Source: Echinicola sp. 20G (lineage in GTDB: Bacteria > Bacteroidota > Bacteroidia > Cytophagales > Cyclobacteriaceae). From it: a stretch of 64,000 bases of DNA. The DNA is taken from the NCBI RefSeq assembly GCF_015533855.1, contig NZ_AP024154.1, positions 2,920,501 to 2,984,500 on the forward strand. The letters run 5' to 3'. The notes under the pieces were generated by a model that ran no database searches, was not told the origin of the DNA, and saw only the letters and a list, made by a program, of their open reading frames with translations. A program made the translations under genes and the position numbers. This document shows positions 27,725 through 37,427 of this stretch, piece by piece; the stretch's first letter is position 1, and every line of letters begins with the position of its first letter.

Positions 27725-29404
27725 ATGAAAGACTTTCCTTGGTTTGAAAATTACCCGAAGTCCGTCCCCAAAGAAGTGGATGTAGAAGCATATAGCAGTG
27801 TAATTGGGCTTTTTGAGGAAAGTATCCAGAAATATGGAGATGCTGTGGCTTATGAATGTATGGGCAAACAAATGAGCTTCAATGAATTGGATAAACTGTC
27901 TAGGGATTTTGCAGCTTACCTTCAGAATGACCTAAAACTGAAGAAGGGAGAAAGGATTGCCATTCAGATGCCCAATCTCCTTCAGTATCCTGTGGTCATG
28001 TTTGGGGCTTTGAGAGCTGGCTTGATCGTAGTAAATACCAATCCGCTTTATACTTCTCATGAGATGAAGCATCAGTTTGAGGATGCGAGTGTATCTGCTG
28101 TGGTGATTGTTGCCAATTTTGCCAAGAACCTTGAGGAAATATTGCCTCATCTAAATGTTAAACATATCATTATTACAGAGATTGGGGATCTTTTAGGAGG
28201 GCTCAAAGGGATTATTGTGAACTTGGTCGTTAAGCATGTGAAAAAGATGGTGCCCGCTTATCACATTCCAAAGGCTATAAAGCTAACCTCGGCCTTAAAA
28301 GCGGGAAAAAACAAGAAACATACCCCAGTCGATATGACATTGGAAGATACAGCTTATCTTCAGTATACAGGTGGAACAACTGGAGTTTCCAAAGGAGCAG
28401 AATTGACCCATGGAAACATAGTGGCTAATATGCAGCAAATATCTGCTTGGATGAAACCAAAACTGGTGGAGTATGAAGAAGTGGTCATCACAGCCCTGCC
28501 GTTATATCATATTTTTGCATTGACGGTAAATTGTCTGGCAATGCTAAAAATTGGAGCTCACAATGTGTTGGTGACCAACCCTAGGGATATGAAGGCTTTT
28601 TGTAAAGATCTTGGCAGTCATAAGTTTAGTGTTCTGACCGGGGTGAATACCCTGTTTAATGGCTTACTTAACCAAGAGGCTTTTAGAAATTTGGACTTTA
28701 GTTCTTTGAAAATCTCAGTGGGTGGCGGAATGGCCGTACAAAAGTACGTAGCAGAAAAGTGGAAGGAAGTCACCGGGACGCCATTGGCAGAAGGATATGG
28801 ACTGACAGAAACTTCTCCTGTGGCTTGTTGTAATCCCATTGATGGTACAGAGAGACTAGGTACGATTGGCTTGCCCTTGCCCAATACAGAAGTGAAGATT
28901 GTGGATGATGAAGGAAATGAATTGGCTAATGGTGAGAAAGGTGAGGTTTGTATAAAAGGGCCCCAGGTGATGAAGGGTTATTGGAAAAGGCCAAAGGAGA
29001 CAGCTGATGTGATGCTTGGAGAATGGTTGAAGACTGGAGATATTGGGGTGCTGGATGATGATGGCTTTGTGAAGATCGTAGACCGCAAAAAAGAAATGAT
29101 TTTGGTGTCAGGTTTCAATGTTTACCCGAATGAAGTGGAAGATGCCATTGCTACCAATGATAAAGTTTTGGAAGTTGGAGTGATTGGAATGCCAGATGAG
29201 CGTTCTACAGAGCGGGTGATAGCTTATGTGGTGCCGGGTGACAAATCACTCACTGAAGAGGAAGTCATTAAGCATTGCAGGGAGTCACTTACCAATTATA
29301 AGGTTCCTAAGGAGGTCCATTTTGTGGATGAGCTTCCCAAATCTAATGTGGGAAAAATCCTTAGAAGGATTATCAAGGAAAACCACATGAAACAATCAGC
29401 ATAA
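27725..29404 (+). CDS. fadD: Long-chain fatty acid-CoA ligase (AMP-binding)
   Basis: A 559-aa cytosolic or membrane-peripheral acyl-CoA synthetase that activates fatty acids with ATP and CoA. Motifs are the P-loop-like YTGGTTGVSKGAELTHGN, the adenylate-binding GYGLTETSPVACCNP, the hinge KTGDIGVLDDDGFVKIVDRKK and the C-terminal lysine region KSNVGKILRR. Length and order match FadD. It follows the acyl-CoA dehydrogenase gene and ends at a strong terminator shared with bioB. Confidence 0.92.
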   Translation: MKDFPWFENYPKSVPKEVDVEAYSSVIGLFEESIQKYGDAVAYECMGKQMSFNELDKLSRDFAAYLQNDLKLKKGERIAIQMPNLLQYPVVMFGALRAGLIVVNTNPLYTSHEMKHQFEDASVSAVVIVANFAKNLEEILPHLNVKHIIITEIGDLLGGLKGIIVNLVVKHVKKMVPAYHIPKAIKLTSALKAGKNKKHTPVDMTLEDTAYLQYTGGTTGVSKGAELTHGNIVANMQQISAWMKPKLVEYEEVVITALPLYHIFALTVNCLAMLKIGAHNVLVTNPRDMKAFCKDLGSHKFSVLTGVNTLFNGLLNQEAFRNLDFSSLKISVGGGMAVQKYVAEKWKEVTGTPLAEGYGLTETSPVACCNPIDGTERLGTIGLPLPNTEVKIVDDEGNELANGEKGEVCIKGPQVMKGYWKRPKETADVMLGEWLKTGDIGVLDDDGFVKIVDRKKEMILVSGFNVYPNEVEDAIATNDKVLEVGVIGMPDERSTERVIAYVVPGDKSLTEEEVIKHCRESLTNYKVPKEVHFVDELPKSNVGKILRRIIKENHMKQSA

Positions 29405-29437
29405 AAAAAGCTCTCCGTTAAATACGGAGAGCTTTTT
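29405..29437. terminator. Bidirectional terminator between fadD and bioB
   Basis: The stem AAAAAGCTCTCCGT / ACGGAGAGCTTTTT with a 5-base loop has A/T runs on both sides, between convergent genes. Confidence 0.92.
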
Positions 29438-29439
29438 CT

Positions 29440-30441
29440 TTATATACTAACTTCTTGATCTTTAAAGGCTGCCCTTGGTTTCAAGTTAAGCGTTTGGAAT
29501 AGTTGCTTGTCCATGTCCACTTCAGGGTTCGGCGTTGTCAAGAGCTTGTCCCCAGCAAAAATGGAGTTTGCTCCGGCCATAAAACACAGGGCTTGTTCTT
29601 CAGTGCTCATTCTGACCCTACCTGCTGAAAGCCTCACCATGGCTTTTGGCATGATGATTCTAGCTGTGGCAATCATTCTGACCATTTCCCAAACGGATAC
29701 TTTTTCTTGTTCCTCAAGTGGAGTACCTTCCACAGGTACCAAAGCATTGACGGGTACTGATTCTGGGTGACTTGGTAGTGTGGCCAAAGTATGGAGCATT
29801 CCCACTCTGTCATCCAAGTTTTCTCCCAATCCGATAATTCCACCAGAACATACAGAAATGTCCGCTTTTCTAACATTGTCCAAAGTGTTCAACCTATCAT
29901 CGTAGTTTCTGGTAGTGATGATTTCGTTGTAGTGCTCTTCGCTAGTGTCTAAGTTGTGATTGTAGGCATATAAACCAGCATCTTTCAGTTTCTTAGCTTG
30001 TTCTTCAGAGAGCATTCCAAGCGTACAGCACACTTCCATCCCCATGGTGTTTACTCCTTTGACCATGTCCAGTACTTTGTCAAAGTCCCTATTGTCTCGG
30101 ACTTCTCTCCAGGCAGCTCCCATACAAAAACGGGTACTTCCAGCAGACTTTGCATCGGCTGCTTTTTGGAGCACTTCTTCTACTTCCAATAATTTATGGA
30201 CTTTCACATCAGTGTGGTACCTTGCTGCCTGAGGGCAATAGGCACAGTCCTCGGGACAACCACCGGTTTTCACAGATAGCAAGGTGCAAACCTGCACTTC
30301 CTGTGGGTCATTGAATTCTCTATGAACGGTGGCGGCTTTATAGATGAGTTCCAATATTGGTAAATCAAAAATGTTTTTGATTTCTTCTCTTGTCCAGTTA
30401 TTTCTAATCTCAGTCATCAAAATTGGATTTGTATGAATCAT
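29440..30441 (-). CDS. bioB: Biotin synthase
   Basis: A 333-aa radical-SAM enzyme inserting sulfur into dethiobiotin. The CxxxCxxC motif [10 protein letters not shown] holds Cys62, Cys66 and Cys69. Further signatures are [46 protein letters not shown] and RLSAGR, whose Arg binds the [2Fe-2S] cluster. Length is normal. The reading from 30441 adds 8 residues before a second Met (MTEIRNNW) that may be the true start; neither has a strong ribosome site. No other bio genes are nearby. Confidence 0.95.
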   Translation of the reverse strand: MIHTNPILMTEIRNNWTREEIKNIFDLPILELIYKAATVHREFNDPQEVQVCTLLSVKTGGCPEDCAYCPQAARYHTDVKVHKLLEVEEVLQKAADAKSAGSTRFCMGAAWREVRDNRDFDKVLDMVKGVNTMGMEVCCTLGMLSEEQAKKLKDAGLYAYNHNLDTSEEHYNEIITTRNYDDRLNTLDNVRKADISVCSGGIIGLGENLDDRVGMLHTLATLPSHPESVPVNALVPVEGTPLEEQEKVSVWEMVRMIATARIIMPKAMVRLSAGRVRMSTEEQALCFMAGANSIFAGDKLLTTPNPEVDMDKQLFQTLNLKPRAAFKDQEVSI

Positions 30442-30548
30442 TACAAGCCTTAAAATTATTGATTTTTAGCAAGTATGTAATGAATTTCAAGGTTTTTCCT
30501 TCGTTTGTATTATCTGTGTCCCTTTTGCATCTAGGTGATATGGGGCAT

Positions 30549-31109
30549 TTATTGATTGTTTAATCGTATCAAGAGCCTGTGTGACTGTTCATAATGCCTT
30601 TTTTCATGGACAGTAATAATGTCAAGGGCGGTCTCTAATGAGTAAGCGATTAACTTATTGGCTGGGGAATTGATAACTTGGTGTTTTTCCAAAAAAGGTT
30701 TAAGCTTTGGTATCCACGCCGATAAAGCTTTTTGATGATTCTCAAATTCTTTGAGGAGTTCATCGCTTTCAGGACCCTGGTATTTATTTGGTTCCCAAAT
30801 AGGAATGGTTTTGATCTTTTTTTGGTTTTCTGGAGTAACAGATTTTAAGATCATGTTTCCAATTGCCCGGTGAAGAAAACCGATATTCCCAATAAAAGGC
30901 TTTTGATAGGTGCCTTCTTCCAATTGCTTGAAAATAGGAAAGTAGCTTTCATTGATCAAAATAAGGTGCTGGATGTTTTCAGCGATACTCCAAGTATTCG
31001 GGTTTGGCTTTCTATAAAGTTTTTCAGGAGAAACATCTGCAAAACTTTTCAGGAATTTCTGGGTAGTCTCGTCGATGCTAGTTTGCCAGTTATTGATTTT
31101 GGTATCCAT
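30549..31109 (-). CDS. DinB_2-family protein
   Basis: A 186-aa four-helix-bundle protein of the DinB_2 group. WSIAENIQHLILINESYF carries the first conserved histidine and ITVHEKRHYEQSHRLL the C-terminal H-x(3)-H pair, the likely metal ligands. Role unknown. Only distantly similar to the DinB protein at 23769. Transcribed alone and divergent from the nuclease gene at 31265. Confidence 0.83.
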   Translation of the reverse strand: MDTKINNWQTSIDETTQKFLKSFADVSPEKLYRKPNPNTWSIAENIQHLILINESYFPIFKQLEEGTYQKPFIGNIGFLHRAIGNMILKSVTPENQKKIKTIPIWEPNKYQGPESDELLKEFENHQKALSAWIPKLKPFLEKHQVINSPANKLIAYSLETALDIITVHEKRHYEQSHRLLIRLNNQ

Positions 31110-31264
31110 AAGAATTGACTTTTGGTCTCAGGTCTTTCCAGCGTTAATCTCAAATGCCAAATTAAATTTTGGGACATTTTGGGCCAAAAATCGTTATAAT
31201 GATTGACAAATTACTAAAATTGAAAAGTAAATTTATAATTACACCCACAACCCTTTGAAGTAGA

Positions 31265-32635
31265 ATGATGTATGCCATTGTAGATATTGAAACGACAGGC
31301 GGATATGGAAAAAGGCATAGGATCACAGAAGTGGCGGCATTGGTGCACGATGGAGAAAAGGTGCTGGAGTCATTTCAGACTCTGATCAATCCTGATTGTG
31401 AAATTCCCGGCTATATTACTGGCCTTACAGGAATTGACCAAAGGATGGTGGAGGATGCTCCTTTCTTTGAAGATATCGCAGAAGCGTTTTTTGAGTTTTT
31501 GAAGGACAAGGTCTTTGTGGCACATAATGTCAACTTTGATTATCAGTTTATCAAATCTGAATTTGAAAGGGTGGGGATGGAATTTGATGCTCCTAAATTG
31601 TGCACGGTCAGGTTGAGTAGAAAGATTTTTCCGGGTCTGAGATCTTACAGCTTAGGCAGTATTTGTGAACATAAAGCCATTTCCATTAAGGCCCGACATA
31701 GGGCTTTTGGTGATGCGGAAGCCACTGCTGAATTGTTTGGGATGTTGTTGGCAGCTGATGATGAAGGGGTGGTTCAGGCTTTGCTAAAAAGAAACTCCGG
31801 AGAAGCTTTTTTACCTCCCAATATTACCAAAGAGCAATTTTTGGAGCTTCCAGAGGATATAGGAGTCTATTATTTTCATGATGCCAATGGCAAAGTAATA
31901 TATGTGGGGAAAGCACTAAATATCAAAAGTCGGTTCAAAGGTCATTTTTCTGGTGCAGGAAAAGGGAAACAGGCCATGAAAACGGCAGTGTACAGCATAA
32001 GTTATCAGTTGACTGGTAGTGAGTTTTTGGCCTTATTGGTGGAGGCTTTGGAGATCAAGAAGCATTGGCCAAAGTTTAATAGAGCCCAAAAGGTAAAAGA
32101 GGCCAATTGGGGGCTTTACCGGTATCAAGATGGAGCTGGCTATGAACGTTTCCAAGTAGCGAAAGTAAACAGGTTTAGTAAGGCTGTCCTGACCTTTAGG
32201 TCTCATCACGAGGCCTGGTCTTATTTACTGGGAAAAGTGGAGCAATACCGCTTATGTGCGAAGCTTTGTGGTATTCAAAAGACAAAGGGAGCTTGTTACG
32301 ATTATCAAGCAGGGGCTTGTGATGGTCCTTGCTGTGGAGAAGAGGAGGTGACAAGCTACAATGAAAAAGTCAAGCGGTGGATGGATAATATCCAGAGAGA
32401 GCGGGCCAGGTTGTTGATAAGAGAAAAGGGAAGAACCAGGGAAGAGCATGCGGCCATCTATTTTGAGGATGGTATTCTCCAAGCTTATGGTTTTATAGAG
32501 GCTTCTTTGGAAGTGGATTCTGATGAAGAAGTATTAGGCTATTTGGATAGAGTCAAACCTGTTTCCGATACTACTCCAATCTTAGAGCAATATTTGAGCA
32601 AACAGCTATCCAAAACCGTAAAAGTGCTGGGTTGA
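31265..32635 (+). CDS. DEDDh exonuclease fused to GIY-YIG nuclease
   Basis: A 456-aa DNA-processing protein. Residues about 1-165 are a DnaQ-like 3'-5' exonuclease with acidic residues Asp7, Glu9, Asp92 and Asp150 and His145 of the DEDDh set (DIETTG, HNVNFD, HRAFGDAEAT). Residues about 195-275 form a UvrC/Cho-type GIY-YIG domain (GVYYFHD, IYVGKA at 212-217, FNRAQK). The C-terminal part has a cysteine cluster (CAKLCGIQKTKGAC, then CDGPCCGEE) as in UvrC/Cho relatives. The fusion is known in several phyla and suggests a repair role. Likely monocistronic. Confidence 0.9.
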   Translation: MMYAIVDIETTGGYGKRHRITEVAALVHDGEKVLESFQTLINPDCEIPGYITGLTGIDQRMVEDAPFFEDIAEAFFEFLKDKVFVAHNVNFDYQFIKSEFERVGMEFDAPKLCTVRLSRKIFPGLRSYSLGSICEHKAISIKARHRAFGDAEATAELFGMLLAADDEGVVQALLKRNSGEAFLPPNITKEQFLELPEDIGVYYFHDANGKVIYVGKALNIKSRFKGHFSGAGKGKQAMKTAVYSISYQLTGSEFLALLVEALEIKKHWPKFNRAQKVKEANWGLYRYQDGAGYERFQVAKVNRFSKAVLTFRSHHEAWSYLLGKVEQYRLCAKLCGIQKTKGACYDYQAGACDGPCCGEEEVTSYNEKVKRWMDNIQRERARLLIREKGRTREEHAAIYFEDGILQAYGFIEASLEVDSDEEVLGYLDRVKPVSDTTPILEQYLSKQLSKTVKVLG

Positions 32636-32902
32636 TCCTTCGGTATGTGCTAGTAAAACGGATTGTTTTGACAGTATTTGGGGAAAGAGGGAGTTAAACT
32701 AGCCTGAAAGTGAAAGGGCTGTTTTAAATAACGCAAAAAATGGTTCGAAATTTTGATGATCCCAAATTTTTTTGGTTAAAATTCAGTGATTAAAGAATTA
32801 ATGTTTATTATGTTTTATACTTTTTCGCTAATACAGTAGAATTGTTTATATTGATAGTAGCAGAGTTACTAAAGTTTTCTTGAACCCAAAAATTTCCTAG
32901 AT

Positions 32903-33700
32903 ATGAAAAAGTTGTTTTGTTTTGCCATTGTTTTTCTATTGGCTGCCCGAATTTCTTTTGCGCAAGAAGATCATCAATATATGGTGATTGAATTTATCAA
33001 AGTAGCATCCACACAGATGGTAGATTACTCAGATAATAAGGATTTCATGGAGAAAATTTATGAGGAAGCAGTAAAGCAGGGGGATGTGGAAGGATGGGAT
33101 CTCTGGTCACTTCAATCAGGCCCTGATCAAGGTGAATTTCAATTTGTAACCATCACTTATTACAATGACCCTGTTAAGATGATGAACGCGATGACTGATG
33201 ATAATTTTTTGAATTATGCCAAGAGGGCATACTCTTCAACGATGTCGGAAAGCCAGATCGAATCAGCCGTAAAAAGTGCGGTGCAAAACCGGGATTTGGC
33301 CATGAGGGCATATATGGTTGAGGTAGCGGAGACCAAGGATAATTTTCAAATGAAACCTGGTGTTTTGGCTTCATTTGACCTGATGAAAGCGGCTGAGGGA
33401 CGGTTTAACGAATATGAAAATGTGGAAAATGAGCTCTACTTGCCTTTTCACCAGAAGAAGATTCAAGCTGGAATGATGGGGAGTTGGAAATTTTTAAGAA
33501 CAGCAGTGCCCATGGGGAGTGCGGCCGAATATACCCATATGACATTGAACTTTTATGATGATTATGTGCAGTTCTTCAACTCTATGGAGTATGAGGACAT
33601 GGAAGCTTCTGAGGAGCAATTGACCGCGATGGAAGAAGGGTTGAGCTCAAGGGATCAAAAGTGGGTTTATATGGCCACCTTGTTGAAAGCTATTCGCTGA
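32903..33700 (+). CDS. Exported protein of unknown function with two-fold repeated alpha/beta units
   Basis: A 265-aa protein with signal peptide MKKLFCFAIVFLLAARISFAQ. I do not recognise the family. Two similar halves can be seen: YMVIEFIKV...WDLWSLQSG...FQFVTITYYND, and later PFHQKKIQAGMMGSWKFLR...YTHMTLNFYDDY. This looks like two ferredoxin-like (dimeric alpha/beta-barrel) units. No catalytic residues are apparent. It stands between two unrelated genes and is followed by a terminator. Confidence 0.8.
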   Translation: MKKLFCFAIVFLLAARISFAQEDHQYMVIEFIKVASTQMVDYSDNKDFMEKIYEEAVKQGDVEGWDLWSLQSGPDQGEFQFVTITYYNDPVKMMNAMTDDNFLNYAKRAYSSTMSESQIESAVKSAVQNRDLAMRAYMVEVAETKDNFQMKPGVLASFDLMKAAEGRFNEYENVENELYLPFHQKKIQAGMMGSWKFLRTAVPMGSAAEYTHMTLNFYDDYVQFFNSMEYEDMEASEEQLTAMEEGLSSRDQKWVYMATLLKAIR

Positions 33701-33726
33701 TTAGATTTGAATTGAACCGATAATGA

Positions 33727-33756
33727 GCCTGTTTTGGATAAAAAGCAGGCTTTTTT
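33727..33756 (+). terminator. Terminator after the exported two-fold protein
   Basis: GCCTGTTTT pairs with AAAGCAGGC (one G-U) and is followed by TTTTTT. Confidence 0.8.
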
Positions 33757-34786
33757 ATGATAAGGTATCTTCTATCGGGACCAATTGACTGACGATGTTG
33801 TCTAAAAGATCATTGTTTTCCGAGATAAACAGTTTTGCCGCTTCTGTGAGGGCTTCAATGTTTTTTTTGCTGACATCATCTATTTCAGAGGTGGCATTGT
33901 GCAAGGAAGGTTGAATCCTAATGTAGCTTTTGGCGTTTTTACCGGCATCGAAAATCCATTTCAATTGATAGGATACTGTTTCAGCGTTTCCTGACATCAT
34001 GATTGAAATCAAAGGCTTTATCCATTGGGCGAGCCCATAACTTTTGACTTCCGAAAACAATAGGGAATTTTGTACTTCTCCTGTTCCAAGTGATAGCATG
34101 AACATATTGCTACTGGTAGGGTGGTTTACATACTCAAAAGCCAACTTCCGCACTTCTGCATAAGCGCACATCGCTGGGTTGTTGGCAAAGACTCCTCCAT
34201 CAATCAATGGGTAGCTAACGTCAAGTGCAGAAGATATTTCGCTGGCTTCAAAATAAGTAGGGGCTGCGGCGGAAGCTTCTGTCACATCACGCACGAAGAA
34301 ATCCTTAGCTTTGGTTTTTTGTGCATTGTGCTGAGTAAAAAACATTGCCTTTCGATTGCTGATTTCATATGCGGTGATCAGACATGGTTTGAGCAATTGA
34401 CTTAGCATCGTGTTATCAAAAATCGATGCCATGGACCTTCTGAAAGTGTATTTAGAGTATTTTTCATCAATCAATCCCCAAAAAGTTTTAAGCTGATGAG
34501 ATAAGTTTTTTTTGAATATGGCGGTTCCATACTTATGAAACATCTCTAAAATTTCTTTGGCGCTATACCTTGCTTCAGAAGGACTTTCTTTTGATGGAGT
34601 CAAAAGCGCACAAGCTAAGATTCCTCCAGTACTGGTTCCTGCTACAAAGTCTACGTAGTCCGCCAGCTTAGAATTTTTATTGCCGGTTTTAAGCTGGATC
34701 TTTTTTTCAATTTCATTAAGGATAGTTGCTGGAATTATCCCTCTAATTCCACCTCCATCTATTGAGAGAATACGCACTTTGTTCAT
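33755..34786 (-). CDS. Patatin-like phospholipase
   Basis: A 343-aa lipid acyl hydrolase with the Ser-Asp dyad of the patatin family. The oxyanion glycines are in ILSIDGGGIRG (10-16), the nucleophile is Ser52 in GTSTG, and Asp196 lies in LIDGGVFANNP. No signal peptide, so cytosolic. The N-terminal form resembles the phospholipases of CBASS anti-phage systems (CapV), but no nucleotide cyclase is adjacent, so a defence role is not supported. Transcribed alone. Confidence 0.9.
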   Translation of the reverse strand: MNKVRILSIDGGGIRGIIPATILNEIEKKIQLKTGNKNSKLADYVDFVAGTSTGGILACALLTPSKESPSEARYSAKEILEMFHKYGTAIFKKNLSHQLKTFWGLIDEKYSKYTFRRSMASIFDNTMLSQLLKPCLITAYEISNRKAMFFTQHNAQKTKAKDFFVRDVTEASAAAPTYFEASEISSALDVSYPLIDGGVFANNPAMCAYAEVRKLAFEYVNHPTSSNMFMLSLGTGEVQNSLLFSEVKSYGLAQWIKPLISIMMSGNAETVSYQLKWIFDAGKNAKSYIRIQPSLHNATSEIDDVSKKNIEALTEAAKLFISENNDLLDNIVSQLVPIEDTLS

Positions 34787-35039
34787 GCTATTTTGGGTTT
34801 GTCTAAAAGGCTACATACTCAATTGTTATTAGTAATTTAGGTAATATTTAGCTATCTAAATAATTGTTTAGCAATGGTTTGATTGTTTTTTGTTTCTTTT
34901 TTAATTCCGTGTTTAGGTTGTACTTAACGAGTTTTAACTTTTGGTCATAGGCTAAAAGTGAAAAATGGTAATAGAAAGGCAATATGGAATAATCAAAGTT
35001 TTGGGAAACATCCACTAGATTGAAGTTTAAAAGACAATT

Positions 35040-36449
35040 ATGAAAAGGAATGTTGCTGATTCTAGGAGATCATTTATAAAAAAATCAGGGCTCGCTACAG
35101 TCGGGTTTATGGGCTTATATCAATTTGTAAGCCCATTAGTAAAAGCATCTTCAAAGGGACAAATAGCTGGCTATGGCCCGCTAATAAAAGACCCTAAAGG
35201 GATTTTGAATTTGCCCAAAGGGTTTAGTTACAAAATTATATCAAAGGCTGGAGAGAAGATGAAGGATGGCTTTCTTACACCTGGCAGGCCAGATGGAATG
35301 GGGACTTTTGAAGGCAAAGATGGACGGGTAATCATTGTTCGTAATCATGAGAATAGTCCAGATGAGTTTGAAGAAGGAGCTTTTGGAAAGAAAAATGAGT
35401 ATTATTCAGAAGTAGACACTGACAAGCTTTACGAAACAGGGAAGGGTACTCTTCCAGGCCTTGGAGGTACTACAACCTTGGTTTATAACCCTGAGACAGG
35501 GGAAGTAGAGCAGGAATATTTGAGTCTTGCAGGGACTATACGAAACTGCGCCGGAGGGGTCACTCCATGGGGCTCTTGGTTGACCTGTGAAGAATCCACC
35601 GTTAAGAAAGGGGGCTATAAGGGGCAGTTAGAACAGGATCATGGGTATGTTTTTGAAGTACCAGCATCTGAAGAGCCCATTCTAAGCAAAGCACTTCCCA
35701 TCAAGGAGATGGGACGTTTTAACCATGAGGCAGTTGCCGTTGACCCAAGAACCAGTATCGTCTATTTGACGGAAGATAGAGGTGATGGTCTTTTCTATCG
35801 TTTTGTCCCAAATGCTCCTGGAGAGCTTCAAAAAGGAGGAAAGCTACAGGCTTTGGCAATTACGGGGTCTCCAAGTCGGGATACCCGAAACTGGAAAGAT
35901 CTTAAAGGGAAGAAGTTTCCTAAGAACACCCCAATTGAGGTGGAATGGATTGATTTGGAAGATATCGATGCTCCAGAGGATGATTTGAGGCATAGGGGAT
36001 TTCAAGAAGGGGCAGCCTGTTTTGCCAGAGGTGAAGGGATTTGGTTTGGGGATGAAGAATTGTACTTTGCTTGCACTAATGGAGGAGAGATTTCAGCAGG
36101 TCAAGTGTTCAAGTATGTTCCTAGTGAGTTTGAAGGAACGACTGATGAAAAAGGGGCTCCGGGTAAATTGGAGCTATTTGCAGAGCCCAATGATAAGGAA
36201 ATCCTAAAAAGCTGTGACAATGTAGCCATAGCACCTTGGGGGGATCTACTGCTATGCGAAGATGATCCGCATCCTTTTGTGGTGGGCATTACACCTCAAG
36301 GGATGTATTATAAATTAGCAGAAAACATTGGCTTTAGGACAGAGTTTGCTGGCGGAGTGTTTTCTCCTGATGGAAAAATCTACTTTGTCAATATCCAAGG
36401 GGCAGGCTTGACTTTGGCCATAACAGGGCCTTGGGATAGTAGAAGCTAG
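35040..36449 (+). CDS. PhoX-type (DUF839) exported protein
   Basis: A 469-aa protein of the PhoX/DUF839 family. The N-terminus has a Tat-like signal with SRRSFIKKSG before a hydrophobic stretch, so it is probably exported folded. The conserved RNCAGGVTPWGSWLTCEE, HDHGYVFEVP-like and NHEAVAVDP stretches match the Fe/Ca-dependent alkaline phosphatase PhoX, whose active site sits in a beta-propeller. It may hydrolyse phosphate esters in the periplasm. Members also exist without shown phosphatase activity. No pho box could be recognised upstream. Confidence 0.85.
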   Translation: MKRNVADSRRSFIKKSGLATVGFMGLYQFVSPLVKASSKGQIAGYGPLIKDPKGILNLPKGFSYKIISKAGEKMKDGFLTPGRPDGMGTFEGKDGRVIIVRNHENSPDEFEEGAFGKKNEYYSEVDTDKLYETGKGTLPGLGGTTTLVYNPETGEVEQEYLSLAGTIRNCAGGVTPWGSWLTCEESTVKKGGYKGQLEQDHGYVFEVPASEEPILSKALPIKEMGRFNHEAVAVDPRTSIVYLTEDRGDGLFYRFVPNAPGELQKGGKLQALAITGSPSRDTRNWKDLKGKKFPKNTPIEVEWIDLEDIDAPEDDLRHRGFQEGAACFARGEGIWFGDEELYFACTNGGEISAGQVFKYVPSEFEGTTDEKGAPGKLELFAEPNDKEILKSCDNVAIAPWGDLLLCEDDPHPFVVGITPQGMYYKLAENIGFRTEFAGGVFSPDGKIYFVNIQGAGLTLAITGPWDSRS

Positions 36450-36487
36450 TATGTAACTAAAGAGAATAGGGCCATTGATAGGTGGCC

Positions 36488-36886
36488 CTATAACTCCCCT
36501 TTATCAATAGCAGTTGGTTTTTTGTTTTCATCAATCGCCACTAAGGTGAACGTGCCACTTATTGCTTTTTCTCTTCCTTCTTCGTACATCTGTTCGATAA
36601 AAATATCCACTTGGACCTTAATACTTGTTCTTCCGATGTGGACAATTCTTCCCACTAATTCCACAATGGTGCCTGCTGGTATGGGGACTGTGAAATCTAT
36701 TTTGTCGCTGCTGACAGTTACCATACGCTGCCTACTGAATCGGGTAGCTGCGATAAAAGCAACTTCATCCATCATGTGCATGGCTGTTCCGCCAAACAGG
36801 GTGTCATAATGATTAACAGTATTGGGAAAGACAGCTTTGAAAATTCTGGTTTCAGCGTTTTCGATTTTTACTTCGAGTGAGGTCAT
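36488..36886 (-). CDS. Hotdog-fold acyl-CoA thioesterase (YciA-like)
   Basis: A 132-aa acyl-CoA hydrolase. FPNTVNHYDTLFGGTAMHMMDE carries the family's conserved Asn, Gly-Gly and acidic active-site region. VSSDKIDFTVPIPAGTIVEL follows. It probably cleaves short- to medium-chain acyl-CoA in the cytosol. Its ATG overlaps the stop of the upstream PAS-domain gene (ATGA), so the two are translationally coupled. Confidence 0.9.
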   Translation of the reverse strand: MTSLEVKIENAETRIFKAVFPNTVNHYDTLFGGTAMHMMDEVAFIAATRFSRQRMVTVSSDKIDFTVPIPAGTIVELVGRIVHIGRTSIKVQVDIFIEQMYEEGREKAISGTFTLVAIDENKKPTAIDKGEL

Positions 36887-37374
36887 ATTTCTTTTTCAAG
36901 TGCTAAGAAGTGTGAAACTTTTTGGTGATGATCTAACAAAGGAAAGATCGTGATTTCACAAAGGTAATGAGATTGATCTTTCTTGTAATTTAATAATTTG
37001 GAGGTGAAAGGCTTTTCAAGCTTTAGATTTCTTGTTACCTCCTGCAACGCAAGTTTTGATGTGTCATCTCCCTGAAGAAAAGCAGGTTTTTTCCCAATGG
37101 CAAAGTTTGGACTGTAGCCAGTCATTTTTTTAAAGCCATGATTTACCCATATGATTTCTTCGTTTAAGTTGGTCAATACCAAAGCATCATAATTTAAGCT
37201 CAACATATCCAATTTACTCGCCCAGTTGAATTTATTCTTATAATAGTTTAAAGTGTTGAAATCTTGTTCATTGAGTGATTTTATAGGCTTTTGAAATATT
37301 GATTGTACATAAATGTCCCAGCTTTTGAGTGGGGCTGGTCTAAATGTGATTTTGTATTTCTTGCGAAAAAACAT
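36883..37374 (-). CDS. LOV-like PAS domain protein lacking the photoactive cysteine
   Basis: A 163-aa single-domain protein. Residues about 60-160 form a PAS domain with strong LOV features: TNLNEEIIWVNHGFKKMTGYS, then GKKPAFLQGDDT and KLLNYKKDQSHYLCEITIFPL. Photoactive LOV domains have G-x-N-C-R-F-L-Q; here the cysteine position is Pro97 and the arginine is Ala98, so the normal flavin adduct cannot form. No output domain is attached. It overlaps the YciA-like gene by 4 bases (ATGA). It may bind flavin without photochemistry or sense another ligand. Confidence 0.8.
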   Translation of the reverse strand: MFFRKKYKITFRPAPLKSWDIYVQSIFQKPIKSLNEQDFNTLNYYKNKFNWASKLDMLSLNYDALVLTNLNEEIIWVNHGFKKMTGYSPNFAIGKKPAFLQGDDTSKLALQEVTRNLKLEKPFTSKLLNYKKDQSHYLCEITIFPLLDHHQKVSHFLALEKEI

Positions 37375-37390
37375 GATAAGGTTGTTTAAT

Positions 37391-37415
37391 CCGGACAGGT
37401 ACTTAACCTGTCCGG
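37391..37415 (-). terminator. Hairpin after metE
   Basis: The perfect 10-bp stem CCGGACAGGT / ACCTGTCCGG with a 5-base loop lies between metE and the PAS gene, but the following T run is weak, so termination may be partial. Confidence 0.55.
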
Positions 37416-37427
37416 ATAAAGGATTGT

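Noticed and set aside
33755-34786. CBASS anti-phage effector (CapV-type patatin)
   Set aside because: No cyclic nucleotide synthase or other CBASS gene is next to it.
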